Of a stretch of 64,000 bases of DNA, positions 1 to 9,250 are shown piece by piece; the first letter of the stretch is position 1; each line of letters starts with the position of its first letter. Location: assembly GCF_001610895.1 (NCBI RefSeq), contig NZ_CP011273.1:496001-560000 (forward strand), read 5' to 3'. The notes under the pieces were generated by a model. The model saw only the letters and a list, made by a program, of their open reading frames with translations. It did no database searches and was not told the DNA's origin. The DNA is from Planctomyces sp. SH-PL62. GTDB taxonomy: Bacteria > Planctomycetota > Planctomycetia > Isosphaerales > Isosphaeraceae. A program made the translations under genes and the position numbers.

Positions 1-654
1 GAGCCGCACGACGAACAGGACGGCGAGGATGCCCAGGACGATCATCACCAGCGAGCCCACCCCGAACTGGGGCTGCTGCTGCGCCTGGCGGCCGACCTCG
101 ACGCGGCCGGGCGCGGGAGCGGCCGGGACCAGTCGGCGGCCGGCGGGGGCCCGGCCCGCGGCGACGGGGCCGTCCGGGAGCGCAGCGTCGATCGCGACGG
201 CGGCGGCGGCGAGTCCGCCGTCATAGTCGCCGTCCTTGAACGGGCCGATGAAGGCGTCTCGGATCTTCAGCCGGGTCGCTTCGGGGAGGGCGCCGGCGTA
301 CTTCTGCCGCACCAGGACGTTGGAGAGCACGCGGTCCTTCTTCGAGAGCAGGACGTAGATCCCCTGGGCGTCGACCTCGCGGTCGCGCTTGACGGCCAGG
401 TCGTTGATGGCGCGGAGCTTGATCCGGGACGGGGCGTCGCTCGCCAGGTCGGGGATGGAGTCGACGGTCTCGATCAGGATCGGGACGCCGGTCTGCTTCT
501 CCACCCGATTCAGGTCCTCCTGGACCTGCTTGACGACCTGCGGCGAGAACATCCCGGCGCGGTCGCGGACCTCGGCCGCGTCGGCGGCGGGCCAGGCGAA
601 CGCGAGGGCGACCGCGAGCAGCGGGGGGACGGACCAACGAAGCGACGATGACAT
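1..654 (-). CDS. TPM-domain (YgcG-type) secreted protein, 3' end beyond the window
   Basis: The frame opens with ATG at 654 and is open to base 1, giving at least 218 residues, so the C-terminus is outside the window. Residues 1-27 form a signal peptide with a hydrophobic core ending in an Ala-rich cleavage site. Residues about 28-155 match the TPM fold (TPM_phosphatase/YgcG family): DRAGMFSP opening, then a segment on residual-enzyme-like beta strands (GIYVLLSKKDR) and the end GPFKDGDYDGGLAAAV typical of the family. A Pro/Ala linker and Gln-rich stretch follow, then a membrane segment near residues 200-218 (SLVMIVLGILAVLFVV). Family members are membrane-anchored and extracytoplasmic; biochemical role is not settled. 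Family assignment is from motif recognition. Confidence 0.8.
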   Translation of the reverse strand, partial: MSSSLRWSVPPLLAVALAFAWPAADAAEVRDRAGMFSPQVVKQVQEDLNRVEKQTGVPILIETVDSIPDLASDAPSRIKLRAINDLAVKRDREVDAQGIYVLLSKKDRVLSNVLVRQKYAGALPEATRLKIRDAFIGPFKDGDYDGGLAAAAVAIDAALPDGPVAAGRAPAGRRLVPAAPAPGRVEVGRQAQQQPQFGVGSLVMIVLGILAVLFVVRL

Positions 655-843
655 GGGCCTTCTTTCCTTCCCGGCGCGGGTCGTCCCGCGCCCAATCGAG
701 TCGTCGAACGCGAAGCCGCCTCACGGAACCCGACGGGGCCGCGCGAGAGGTCCTTCGCTTCCTGCGACGAAATCTTTCACGATCTTTGGTACGTCGTCGA
801 CCCCGATCGGTTCGCCGGAACCGGCGGCGATCGTTCGCGCGGC

Positions 844-1125
844 TCAGGCGATCGACACTTCGCCGAACCGCGAGACGGCCACGACGTCGGCCAGTCGGAG
901 CAGGACGCGGGAGCGGTTGGGGCGGATCCCCAGGCTGACGGACTCGTAGACGTAGACCTCGCGCGTGGCCGCGCCGTCGCGGAAGTCGTGGAGGTCGGCG
1001 TCGCGCAGCTCCAGGAAGAGCGGATCGACGCCGGTGAGGGTTCCCAGGCAGACGTAGGTCGAGATCAGGTCCACGACCACCACCTGGCCGACCAGATCGC
1101 GGAGCATCGGGGATTCGTCGGTCAC
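844..1125 (-). CDS. Small Sm-like-fold hypothetical protein
   Basis: 93 residues starting at GTG 1125, chosen because GAGGAAG lies about 9 bases upstream; an internal ATG at 1107 is the alternative. The protein opens LRDLVGQVVVVDLISTYVCLG and alternates short beta strands (LFLELRDADLHDF, REVYVYESVSLGI, SRVLLRLADVVAVSRF), a pattern like the five-stranded Sm/LSm or Hfq barrel: a first strand on 'binding a ligand through a G-rich turn' and a last strand on V-V-A-V-S-R. No catalytic motif is visible. It stands alone between the TPM gene and the CxxCH gene, on the opposite strand to the latter. It looks like a conserved planctomycete small protein; RNA binding is only a possibility suggested by the fold. 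Confidence 0.7.
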   Translation of the reverse strand: MTDESPMLRDLVGQVVVVDLISTYVCLGTLTGVDPLFLELRDADLHDFRDGAATREVYVYESVSLGIRPNRSRVLLRLADVVAVSRFGEVSIA

Positions 1126-1308
1126 GGCCGGGCTTCCTCGGATGAAAGGTCTTGAAACTTCAAGGTTTATAATCGAATTTCGCGTCGCCGCTTCGGCTTG
1201 ACGGATTGTAGGGCCCGAGATAACGTCCGGCCACCACCTCCAATCCGAATTCTCGACGCGCCGCCCGGAGCCGTCGGCCCCCGGGCGCCGTGATAGGGCC
1301 TTGCGGTC

Positions 1309-2807
1309 ATGATCAAGTCGAATCGCACGCTCATCGTCGTCGCCTTTTCCGCCCTGGGGCTCGCGGGCTGGAAGGGGCAGGATCCCGTCGAGCCCGGCGA
1401 CGCCCCCCCGGCCGCGCAGGCCTCGGACGAGACGACGGCCCCGGCCGCCGCTCCCGCTTCGGCGCCCGCGACGCCCCCGGTGAAGTTCGTCCTGCTCACC
1501 GACGGCCGGCTCATCCAGGGCGTGGTCACGGAGGACCCGGAGGAAGACAAGGTCATCATCACCCAGCCCGTCGGGGCGATGCCGTTCCCCGGCAAGAAGG
1601 TGGAGCGGATCTTCGCGACGATGCAGGAAGTCCACGCCTACAAGCGCGACCAGGTCCCCGAAGACGACATGGACGAGCAGGAGAAGCTGGCCAAGTGGTG
1701 CCTCGCCAACGGCCTCTCGGCCGAGGCCCAGGAGCACCTGGAGCTGATCCTCAAGCTCGACCCCAAGCACATCCGCGCCACGGCGATGAAGACGTCGATC
1801 GCGATGGCCGACGCCCGCCTGGCGAGGCGGCGGGAGATGGACGCCGGCGTCCAGCAGGCCGGGGCCGAGGTCGTCGATCCCCGCCCCGCCGCGCTCGACA
1901 TGGCGGTCGTCCGCGGCGCGCGCCGGGGGATGGGCATCAGCGACCTGCCCACGATCTTCGACCTCCCTCCCAACGCGGCGTTGAAGCGGGCCCAGGAGTT
2001 CAACAACTACGTCCATCCGGTCCTGCAAGCGTACTGCGCCAAGTGCCATGACGAGCGCTATGATGGCGCGTTCCAGCTCGTCCGCCTCAGGAACAAGTCG
2101 GACCAGTCGCTCGAGGCGTTGCGGGCCAACCTCGACGCCACGCTCCGACTGGTGGATCGCGACAACCCCGGCCATAGCGAGTTGCTCGCCAGCTCGCTGC
2201 GGCCCCACGGGAGTGGGCCGAACACCCGGCCCATCTTCCCGGGGTCGAACGATCGGGCGTACCAGATCCTCGCCGCGTGGGTGAGCAACCTTCGCTCCCG
2301 GCCCGCGCCGAACCCGCTGAGCGGCGAGCCGGCGCGGACGAACTCCGACGGCGACGAAACCTTCGCCGCCGACCGGAGCCGCATCAGCCGGTCGACCGCC
2401 GAACTCTCGCCGGCCATCGGCCCCGAGGGGGGCACCTTCGCCCCGCCGCCGACCCGCCGCCACATCGAGGTGCCCCCGATGCGGTACGTCCCGGGCCAGG
2501 GCATGGTCGAGGACGAGTCCGACGGCGCCGACGCCCCGATCCCCTTCGCCGTCTCGGGCGTGATGCCCAAGCTCCCGGCCGAGGGCGCCCAGGCGGCCCC
2601 GACGATCCCCCGCCCCCGCACCCGCGCCGCCGCAGCCCCCCCGCCCCGGCCGACTCGGAAGTCGACGCGGCGCTCCTGACCAGCCCCGGCGACGACGAGG
2701 AGGAAGACCTCCCGCCCCCCCCGCCCAAGAAGCCGTCCAAGCCCCTGAAGCTCGACCCGGCCATGCTTCAGAAGGCCCTCCAGCAGCGGAACGCCGGCGG
2801 CAACTGA
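1309..2807 (+). CDS. Secreted protein with one CxxCH motif, reading frame broken near 2636-2642
   Basis: The first frame runs from ATG 1309 to a stop at 2677-2679 (456 residues), but its last ~12 residues are an Arg/Ser-rich tail. Stepping back one base at the seven-C run at 2636-2642 opens a frame to TGA at 2805-2807 ending in an acidic patch, a proline run and PSKPLKLDPAMLQKALQQ, which looks like the true C-terminus (about 499 residues in all). N-terminal hydrophobic leader (residues 6-21), Ala/Pro linker to about 56, a small beta domain (58-115), a helical segment, and CAKCH at 243-247 within a region (226-320) like the planctomycete cytochrome C-like domain. This would bind one c-type heme. 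Remaining sequence is low-complexity and proline-rich. Either an assembly indel or a genuine mutation. Confidence 0.65.
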
Positions 2808-2852
2808 TCGAGCCCGGACCCCGAGGCGCCCGGATCATCGGGCGCTTCGGAG

Positions 2853-3503
2853 TTAAGGGTTTCGGCCCGACGAATGGAAGAACGAACGCGGGCCGAGCCA
2901 TGCGACTCGGTCCCGAATCAGGGCGACGGCCCGTGTCCTCCTTCCCTCGTTCAACGACGCGGCGAGCCCCAGCGCCGAGTCGACGTCATCGCCGGCGACC
3001 ACCAGCACCGCCTGTTCGAGCTGCCGCTGCCCTTTCCGGTTCCTCGGGTCGCGACACGCCTGCACGAACAGTCCGAGCACCTCGTTCCTGAGCTCCAGTC
3101 GCTTCGGCGACAGGGCGTGAACGTGGATTAACAAGGCGTCGGCGCGAGAGATGGGGCTGGGCTCCAGGGCGACGACGCTCGCGACGCGTGCGACCGCCGC
3201 TCGCAACGTCCGGCCCACGCGGTCGGCCTCCGCACGGTCGGCCGGCCTCCGCTCCGCGAGGGCCGCGACAGGCCAGGCGACGACCGTCGCGGCGCGGTTG
3301 GGAATCGCGAGGCTCCAGCCGGCTTCAAGAGCTTGATCGATCACCCGGAGAAACGTCTTCGGCTCCGCCGCATACCGGGCCACATCGGCGAGGGCCTGGC
3401 AACGAAACCACGGATCCTCCAGGTTCCTCGCAACCTGAATCGCCGCGTCGAAGTCTCGCGCCGCCAGGCGTCCGGCCCGTTCGCGCTCTCTCGCGAGGCT
3501 CAT
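2853..3503 (-). CDS. Hypothetical helical-repeat protein
   Basis: 216 residues from ATG 3503. No signal peptide or membrane segment. The sequence is almost entirely amphipathic helix with repeating patterns such as AIQVARNLEDPWFRCQALADVARYA, FLRVIDQALEAGWS and DALLIHVHALSPKRLELRNEVLGLF, suggesting an alpha-solenoid of the TPR/HEAT type. No catalytic residues are recognisable. It begins 52 bases after the stop of the VWA/amidotransferase-like gene on the same strand and could be the last gene of the moxR operon, though the gap and its different character make this uncertain. Convergent with the CxxCH gene, with only 45 bases between the two ends. Confidence 0.6.
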   Translation of the reverse strand: MSLARERERAGRLAARDFDAAIQVARNLEDPWFRCQALADVARYAAEPKTFLRVIDQALEAGWSLAIPNRAATVVAWPVAALAERRPADRAEADRVGRTLRAAVARVASVVALEPSPISRADALLIHVHALSPKRLELRNEVLGLFVQACRDPRNRKGQRQLEQAVLVVAGDDVDSALGLAASLNEGRRTRAVALIRDRVAWLGPRSFFHSSGRNP

Positions 3504-3555
3504 GACGGCCCCTTCGCCTTCGTTGAAACTCCGCGGCCCTTCGCCGAGCCTCCCG

Positions 3556-5849
3556 CTACACCCAGCCGTGGCGTTTGCGGAGCCACCATTCGAAGGTGAG
3601 GCAGAGGGTGAAGAGGAGGAAGAAGGGCCAGTTGTCCCAGATCCGGTGTTCGGTCGGGCTGACGTATTCGGTGAAGGCGGCCTTGTCGAGGCCGGCGAGA
3701 TGCTTGGCGAGTTGTTCGGGGGGGACGGGCTCGCCGGAGGTGATCTCGGCGATCTGGCGGGCGAGTTCGGGGTCGGCGGAGGGGTTCTCCAGCTCGCGGT
3801 CGTCCTGGTAGACCAGGAACCGGGCGGTGTCTCGGCCGACTTCCTGGCCGTTCCGCTTGCCGATCACGGTGACCTTGTAGTCGCCGGGCTCGCCGACGGC
3901 GGCGTAGGTGCCGCGGGACTCGTCGCCGCGGGTGTAGAGCTCGACGGGCTCGCTGACGGGGGGCTCCCCCTCGCGCTCCACCTTCGTCTCGTAGACGACG
4001 TCGGTCAGGGGGGCGCCCTTGGCGTCGCGGCCGGTGACGGTCAGGTCGACGGTCTGGCCCACGGCGGCGCGACGGCGATCGAGGTTCAGCTTGATCTGGT
4101 CGCTCCCCTGGTTCTCCTTGTGGGACAGCCAGAAGATCGCCTGTCGCCAGAACTTCCGGTGGGCGGGACGGCCGACCTCGGTGCGGGCCCAGGGCCAGGT
4201 GTCGCCGCCGTAGGCGAGAGTGCGGCCCCGGCCGGTCTCGATGCTGAGCATCATCGGCTCGGCGTCGACGCCGTTGACCGTGCCGAGGATCTCGGCGCCG
4301 AGCTTGGGCCGGCCGAAGCGGTTGGCGCCCTGGAGCGGGGGGAGCAGCTCCCAGATCCGGGCCGTGTCGGCCGGGTCCGAGCCGAGCTGAAGCAGGTAGC
4401 TGTTGAGGCCCACGGCGTTGGGGGTGAACTTGACGCCGCCGGGGGGCTCGATGTCGCCGTCGCCGGGGTGGACCTCCACGGGGAGGACGTCGGCGACGTC
4501 GGTCTGGCCCCAGCCGCCGGGGCCGAAGCTGGCGCGGCCGCCGAGCATCATCAGCCCGGCCGCCCCTTTCTTCACCGCGTCGGCCAGGAGAAGCTGCTGG
4601 GGGCGGGTGAGGAAGTTGGCGGCCATGTCGCTGAGGATGTAGACGTCGTACCGGCCCGGGGTGAATTCCTCGTCGGCCAGCTCCCCCTTCTCGCCCACGG
4701 CCGGGGCCCGGATCAGGGCCCCCTTGACCTCGATGTCGGGCGAGGTGGCGATGGCGTTCATCAGGTAGCGGTAGTCCCAGGTGAAATTCGGCCCCTGGAG
4801 GAACAGGACGTTGAGCCCGCCGCTGAGGACGGTGACGAACGTGCTGATCTCGTTGTTCGAGACCACCAGCTCCCCCTCGCGAGGGGCGACCTTGAGGGTC
4901 ACCTTCTTCTCGCCGGGCGTCTGGGGGATGTAGTTCAGGCCGGTGATCGGGACGGCGTCGGCGTCCTCGGGGATCTTGATCTTGGTCCGGGCGACGGCCG
5001 TCGGCTGGTCCTCGACGAACAGCTCCACGTCGAGCGTCTCGCCGGTGAAGCCGCGGGCGGAGAGCGCGCCCCGGACCTCCAGCTTGTTCTTGACGAAGAC
5101 GGTCGGCCCGGCGGCGATGTCGCGGACGGCCACGTCGCGCGAGCCGGCCCCGGCGCCCTGGGTGCCGAGGACGACCGTCGAGACCGGGGTCTGCTGATCC
5201 CGATACCGCCGCGCCGCGACCAGCGGATTGACGCCGTTGTTCGAGCCGAAGTCGGACAGGACGATCAGACGGGCGATCCGGCGGGCGCCCTGCGCCTGCC
5301 GCTTGTCCAGCTCCATCAGCGCCGTGCCGAGCTGGGTCTCGCGGCCCTCGGGTTCGGCGGGGTCGGCCCGGCTTTGGCTTCGGCTTCGGCTTCGGGCTTG
5401 GCTTCGGCCCCGGGCTTGGCTTCGGCCGCGTCGGGCTTGGGCTCGCGGAGGGCGGAGTCGAACCGATAAGTCTTGACTTCCAGGTCGCCGCCGAGCTTCT
5501 CGGCCGCCGCGACGCCCGCCTTGAGGGCCTCCTCGGCGGCTTTCCAGCGGGGCTGGCTGTTGGCCTCGTCCTGGATCTTCATGCTGGAGCTGGAATCGAC
5601 CAGGAAGATGACGGAGGCCGCCTGCTGCTTCTTCTGCTGGAGGATGACCGAGGGCCGCATGGCCGCCAGCAGGCAGAGCAGGACGGCGAACAGCCGGAGT
5701 CCCAGCGCCAGCCACCGCCAGCGCGCGCCGGGGCCGCGAAGCTTCCGCGCGTAGGCGGCGATCGTCAGCGCGACGACGACCGCCGAGCCGACCACGAGCC
5801 ACGGCCAGGGGGCGATCGGGTTGAGACTGACGCTGAAGCCTGGATCCAT
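3556..5849 (-). CDS. VWA and amidotransferase-like membrane protein, frame broken near 5367
   Basis: ATG 5849 opens two membrane helices (residues ~14-33 and ~46-64) and then FLVDSSSSM, a metal-binding DxSxS site (residues 85-89) of a von Willebrand factor A domain. This frame stops at 5316 in a meaningless tail. One base back, at CCC 5367-5369, the frame ADPAEPEGRETQLGTAL continues the VWA domain (RLIVLSDFGSNNG) and runs to 3556. The restored protein is about 764 residues: VWA, beta-sandwich region, a class I amidotransferase-like domain (VLFLQGPNFTWDYRYL, VYILSDMAANFL, LMMLGGRASFGPGGW; no catalytic Cys seen), another beta-sandwich and a C-terminal membrane helix. The break lies in a run of GCTTCG-type repeats encoding an Ala/Glu/Lys/Pro linker. 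It lies 126 bases after the BatA-type gene and closes the MoxR-VWA operon. Confidence 0.75.
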
Positions 5850-5975
5850 GACGTCGCGCAGACCTGATTCGAAGGGATCGGATGAAGGGTGAGGGGACGG
5901 CTGCGAGGGCCGCCCCCCTGGGACGATTGTCGCATCGCGGCCCGCCCCGCGTCCAGGGCGAGGCGGCGGCGGCGG

Positions 5976-8204
5976 TCAGGCGCCGGCCTGGGCCATGCCG
6001 GTGGAGGTCGCCGTGACGTCCGCCTGGCCGGTCGGCTCCTTGTAGAACGTGTTCGCCAGGTAGTTCTCGAGGGTCACGAGGATCAGGATCAGCAACATCA
6101 GCCAGGGGAAGATCTCGTGGCCCACGCGGATCAGCTCGGTCACCTTCTTGAGGGCCTTGTCGTCGCCGGCCAGGGCGTAACCGTCCTTGCCGAAGAGGAC
6201 GTCGAGGTCGGCCGTCTCCAGGTCGGCGAATCGGCTCTCCGCGCGGGGCGGGTTAAGGCTGAAGCCCATGGTCTTGCGCGCGTCGCCGGGGCCGACGGCG
6301 ACGACCGTCCACTGGCCGATCTGCTGGGGCGCGGCGATCTTCAGGGGCTCGCCGGCGGGGGGCGGCGCGAGCCGATCGGTGGACTTGCCGTCGGGCCCGG
6401 TGATCAAAACGTCCTGGGGGCGGGCGTCGGGCCCGAAGCCCAGCAGCACGTCGTCGCCGGCGTCGAAGACGAGCTGCTCGCCCGTCGAGCCGGCGAGGTA
6501 CGGGATCGTCAGGTTCATGACCACGGGGAAGACCCAGTAGCTCACGTTGGGGAACTCGTTCCAGGCCGCGCGGTCCGACCTCACGACGCGGCGGGCGAGC
6601 GGGGTGGACCACATCAGGACCCGGCCGGTGCGGGCCCCTTTGAAGTTCCGCTCCACCAGCGCGGGGGCGCCGTCGGCGAAGTTCAGGAGCGTGCGCGAGC
6701 CCGACGGCGGCTGCACCTGCCAGTAGCTGTAGACGGGCATCACGGCGAACTGGGCGTCCATCTCGCGGGCGTAGCGGTCGAACAGCGGGTGGGTGACGTC
6801 GGCGATCTTGCCGAACGTCGTCCCCTTCCCCGGCGGCGAGACCGCCCTGGCGAGCTGCGCGGGGAGGACCTGGCCGGCGATCGGGCCGTTGTAGTTCTCG
6901 GCCTTGCAGCGGTCTCCCAGGCCGACGACGAGCCCGCCTCCCTCGTGGACGTAGGCGTTCAGCAGGCCCCAGCGGGAGTCGTCGAGCGTCTCGACGTTGA
7001 GCAGGAAGACGGCGGCGAACTCGTGGAGCGTCTCGCGGAAGCGGTCCAGGTCGGCCGGGCGGGCCCGTTCCAGCTGGTAGCTGCGGCCCGCGCCGGGGGT
7101 CGGGTCGGGGTCGAGCGCCATGGCGACGAACTCGGAGTCGGCGTTCAGGTCCGAGACGATCAGGACCTTGAGCGCCGGACGGACCTCGAAGCTGAGGAAC
7201 CGCTGGTCGTCGAACTTGAGCGGGTCGGGGGCGCCGGTGACGCGCAGCTCGGCGCGGTGGATCTCCCCCTCCTTGAGTCGGGGAGGGGTCAGGAAGCGGA
7301 CCTCGGCCTGGCCGCCGGCCGCCAGGTCGACGGGCTGCTGGCCTTTCTTGACGCCGTCGAGGTAGAACTCGACGATCCGTTGCGCGGGCTTGTTCCCGTG
7401 CGCGCGGACCAGTCCGCGGATCTCGACGGGCTCGCCCTGGGGGGCGGTGTTCTGGGGAAGGGTCGCCTCGTCGAGCGAGACGTTCTCGCGCTCCTCGGGG
7501 CCGAGCTTGAGGATGACGGTGGCGATCTGCCCCCCCGCGGCCTTGGCCTGCCTGGCCTTCTCGACCTGGTCGAGCCCTTCGGCGGGGCGTTCGGCGTCCC
7601 AGGAGGTCCGGCCGAGGTCGGTCAGGACGTAGACCTCGCGGCGGGGGCGGTCGCAGTCGGCGACGGCCGAGTAGACCTGACCCATGGCCATGTTGAGCGG
7701 CCGGTTGACCGGGCGGATCGTCAGGTCGTCGATCCACTTGCGTGCGGTGGCCGGCGAGAGCCCCACCGGGACGCCCGGATCGGCCGAGTTCACCGCGAAG
7801 ACCAGGCTGGAATCGGGGATGCGGCCGATGATCTCGCGGGCGCGGGCCTTGGCCTGGTCGAGCAGCGTCTCGTCCTGCTCCCGATAGCTCATCGACAGGC
7901 TGGTGTCGAAGACAAGGCCGAGCGCCGTCGGCACCGAGTCGTCGCCCAGCGGGGTCTCGGAGTGGAGTCGGGGGCGCGCCAGGGCCAGGGCCATGAGGGC
8001 CAGCACGAGCATCCGGGCGGCCAGCAACAGCCAGTTCTTGATCCGCATCTTCTTCTTGGACTTCTTCTGCCGCTCGCGGATCAGGCGAAGGGCGGGGAAG
8101 ACGACGTGCTTGGGCGTCGGCCGCATGAACAGGTGGAGGATCACCGGGACGGCCGCCATCGCGGCGCCGGCGGCGAGCCCGGCGTGCATCAGCGAGAATT
8201 CCAT
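5976..8204 (-). CDS. BatA-type membrane protein with VWA domain
   Basis: 742 residues from ATG 8204. The N-terminus is a textbook BatA domain: a helix at residues 5-25, the FMRPTPKHVVFPALRLI turn, a basic stretch and a second helix at 58-77. A VWA domain follows with VFDTSLSMS, in which DTSLS (100-104) gives the DxSxS metal site, and VYVLTDLGRTSW supplies a later strand. The middle and C-terminal parts are beta-sandwich plus an amidotransferase-like segment (LKVLIVSDLNAD, VFLLNVETLDDSRWGLL). A last helix near residues 700-720 (IFPWLMLLILILVTLENYLANTF) anchors it again. Starts 6 bases after the DUF58 stop, so it is translated with it. Homologous operons are linked to envelope stress and protein assembly with MoxR ATPases; the exact role here is inferred. 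Confidence 0.85.
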   Translation of the reverse strand: MEFSLMHAGLAAGAAMAAVPVILHLFMRPTPKHVVFPALRLIRERQKKSKKKMRIKNWLLLAARMLVLALMALALARPRLHSETPLGDDSVPTALGLVFDTSLSMSYREQDETLLDQAKARAREIIGRIPDSSLVFAVNSADPGVPVGLSPATARKWIDDLTIRPVNRPLNMAMGQVYSAVADCDRPRREVYVLTDLGRTSWDAERPAEGLDQVEKARQAKAAGGQIATVILKLGPEERENVSLDEATLPQNTAPQGEPVEIRGLVRAHGNKPAQRIVEFYLDGVKKGQQPVDLAAGGQAEVRFLTPPRLKEGEIHRAELRVTGAPDPLKFDDQRFLSFEVRPALKVLIVSDLNADSEFVAMALDPDPTPGAGRSYQLERARPADLDRFRETLHEFAAVFLLNVETLDDSRWGLLNAYVHEGGGLVVGLGDRCKAENYNGPIAGQVLPAQLARAVSPPGKGTTFGKIADVTHPLFDRYAREMDAQFAVMPVYSYWQVQPPSGSRTLLNFADGAPALVERNFKGARTGRVLMWSTPLARRVVRSDRAAWNEFPNVSYWVFPVVMNLTIPYLAGSTGEQLVFDAGDDVLLGFGPDARPQDVLITGPDGKSTDRLAPPPAGEPLKIAAPQQIGQWTVVAVGPGDARKTMGFSLNPPRAESRFADLETADLDVLFGKDGYALAGDDKALKKVTELIRVGHEIFPWLMLLILILVTLENYLANTFYKEPTGQADVTATSTGMAQAGA

Positions 8205-8210
8205 GGGGCT

Positions 8211-9107
8211 TCAGCCTCGCGCCTGGCGGGACAGCAGGTAGGACATCAAGGCCTTGTCGAAGGCCATCCCCGTATGCAGCGGCACGTAGTCGATCCGGGC
8301 CCGGACGCACTCGGCCTTGTAGCCGGCCCGGAAGCTCTCGACCTCCTCCAGGTAGTCGGACTTGATCGCCTCGGCGTCGACCTCGATCACCTCGCCGGTC
8401 TCGTTGTCTTCCAGCCGCAGCATCCCCTCGAACGGGAAGGCGGCCTCGGCCTCGTCGAGGATGTGGAACAAAATCACGTCGTGGCCGGCGAACCGCAGCC
8501 GGTAGAGCGCCCGTCGGATCGGCTCGGGGTCGGCCAGCAGGTCGCTGAAGATCATGACGAGGCTGCGGTGCCGCATCATCCCGGCTACCTGGAGCAGGCT
8601 GGCCTCGATGTCGGTCGTCCCCTCGGGCTTGAGCTGGGCCAGGACCGAGAGGATGTTCGCCAGCTGCGTCCGCCGGCTCCCCGGGGCCAGGCTGCGGCGG
8701 ACCTTGGTGTCGAACGCGATCAGGCCGACGGGATCTTGCTGGTGGATCATCAGGTACCCCAGCGCGGCGGCCAGGCTGATCCCGTACTCGAACTTGGTCA
8801 GCTCCTGGCGGTAGGTGTAGCCCATCGACGCCGAGAGGTCCATCACGAGGTAGCCGGTGAGGTTGGTCTCGGCCTGGAACTTCTTGGTGTAGAAGCGGTC
8901 GGTCTTGGCGAAGACGTTCCAGTCGATGTCTGCGATGTTGTCGCCCGGGGTGTACTTGCGATGCTCCGAGAACTCGACCGAGAACCCCTGGAACGGGCTG
9001 GCGTGCAGCCCCGCGATGAACCCCTCGATGATGAACTTGGCGCGCAGGTCGAGCCGCGAGACCTGGCGGATCACCTCGGGCTTCAGAAACTTCTCGGCGT
9101 TACCCAT
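8211..9107 (-). CDS. DUF58 domain protein (VWA-like MoxR partner)
   Basis: 298 residues. ATG 9107 (MGNAEKFLKPEV) is chosen because GGAG sits 9 bases upstream and because family members begin this way; an in-frame ATG at 9155 would add 16 unlike residues. The DUF58 core is clear: FSEHRKYTPGDNIADIDWNVFAKTDRFYTKKFQAE, the signature of the family, followed by VMDLSASMGYTY, a metal-site-like DxSxS motif, and further VWA-like strands (DPVGLIAFDT, SLVMIFSDLLADPE). No membrane segment is present, so it is cytoplasmic or membrane-associated through BatA. It lies between moxR (143 bases) and the BatA-type gene (6 bases). DUF58 proteins are the usual companions of MoxR AAA+ ATPases. Confidence 0.93.
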   Translation of the reverse strand: MGNAEKFLKPEVIRQVSRLDLRAKFIIEGFIAGLHASPFQGFSVEFSEHRKYTPGDNIADIDWNVFAKTDRFYTKKFQAETNLTGYLVMDLSASMGYTYRQELTKFEYGISLAAALGYLMIHQQDPVGLIAFDTKVRRSLAPGSRRTQLANILSVLAQLKPEGTTDIEASLLQVAGMMRHRSLVMIFSDLLADPEPIRRALYRLRFAGHDVILFHILDEAEAAFPFEGMLRLEDNETGEVIEVDAEAIKSDYLEEVESFRAGYKAECVRARIDYVPLHTGMAFDKALMSYLLSRQARG

Positions 9108-9250
9108 CGCTGCTCCGCGGGGCTGGTCGCGACGCGCGACGACGGCCGACGCCAATCGCGCAGGGGCGGCGCCGTCCCCTCCCGGGGCCGGCCGACCCTC
9201 TCCATCATCCTACGCGGCCCGGGCTCGAAACGCCCAGACGGCGGGGGCGG

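Noticed and set aside
5388-5420. GCTTCG-type repeats as a microsatellite or minisatellite
   Set aside because: They encode an Ala/Glu/Lys/Pro linker in the VWA gene and are only a few units long; no array outside the gene.
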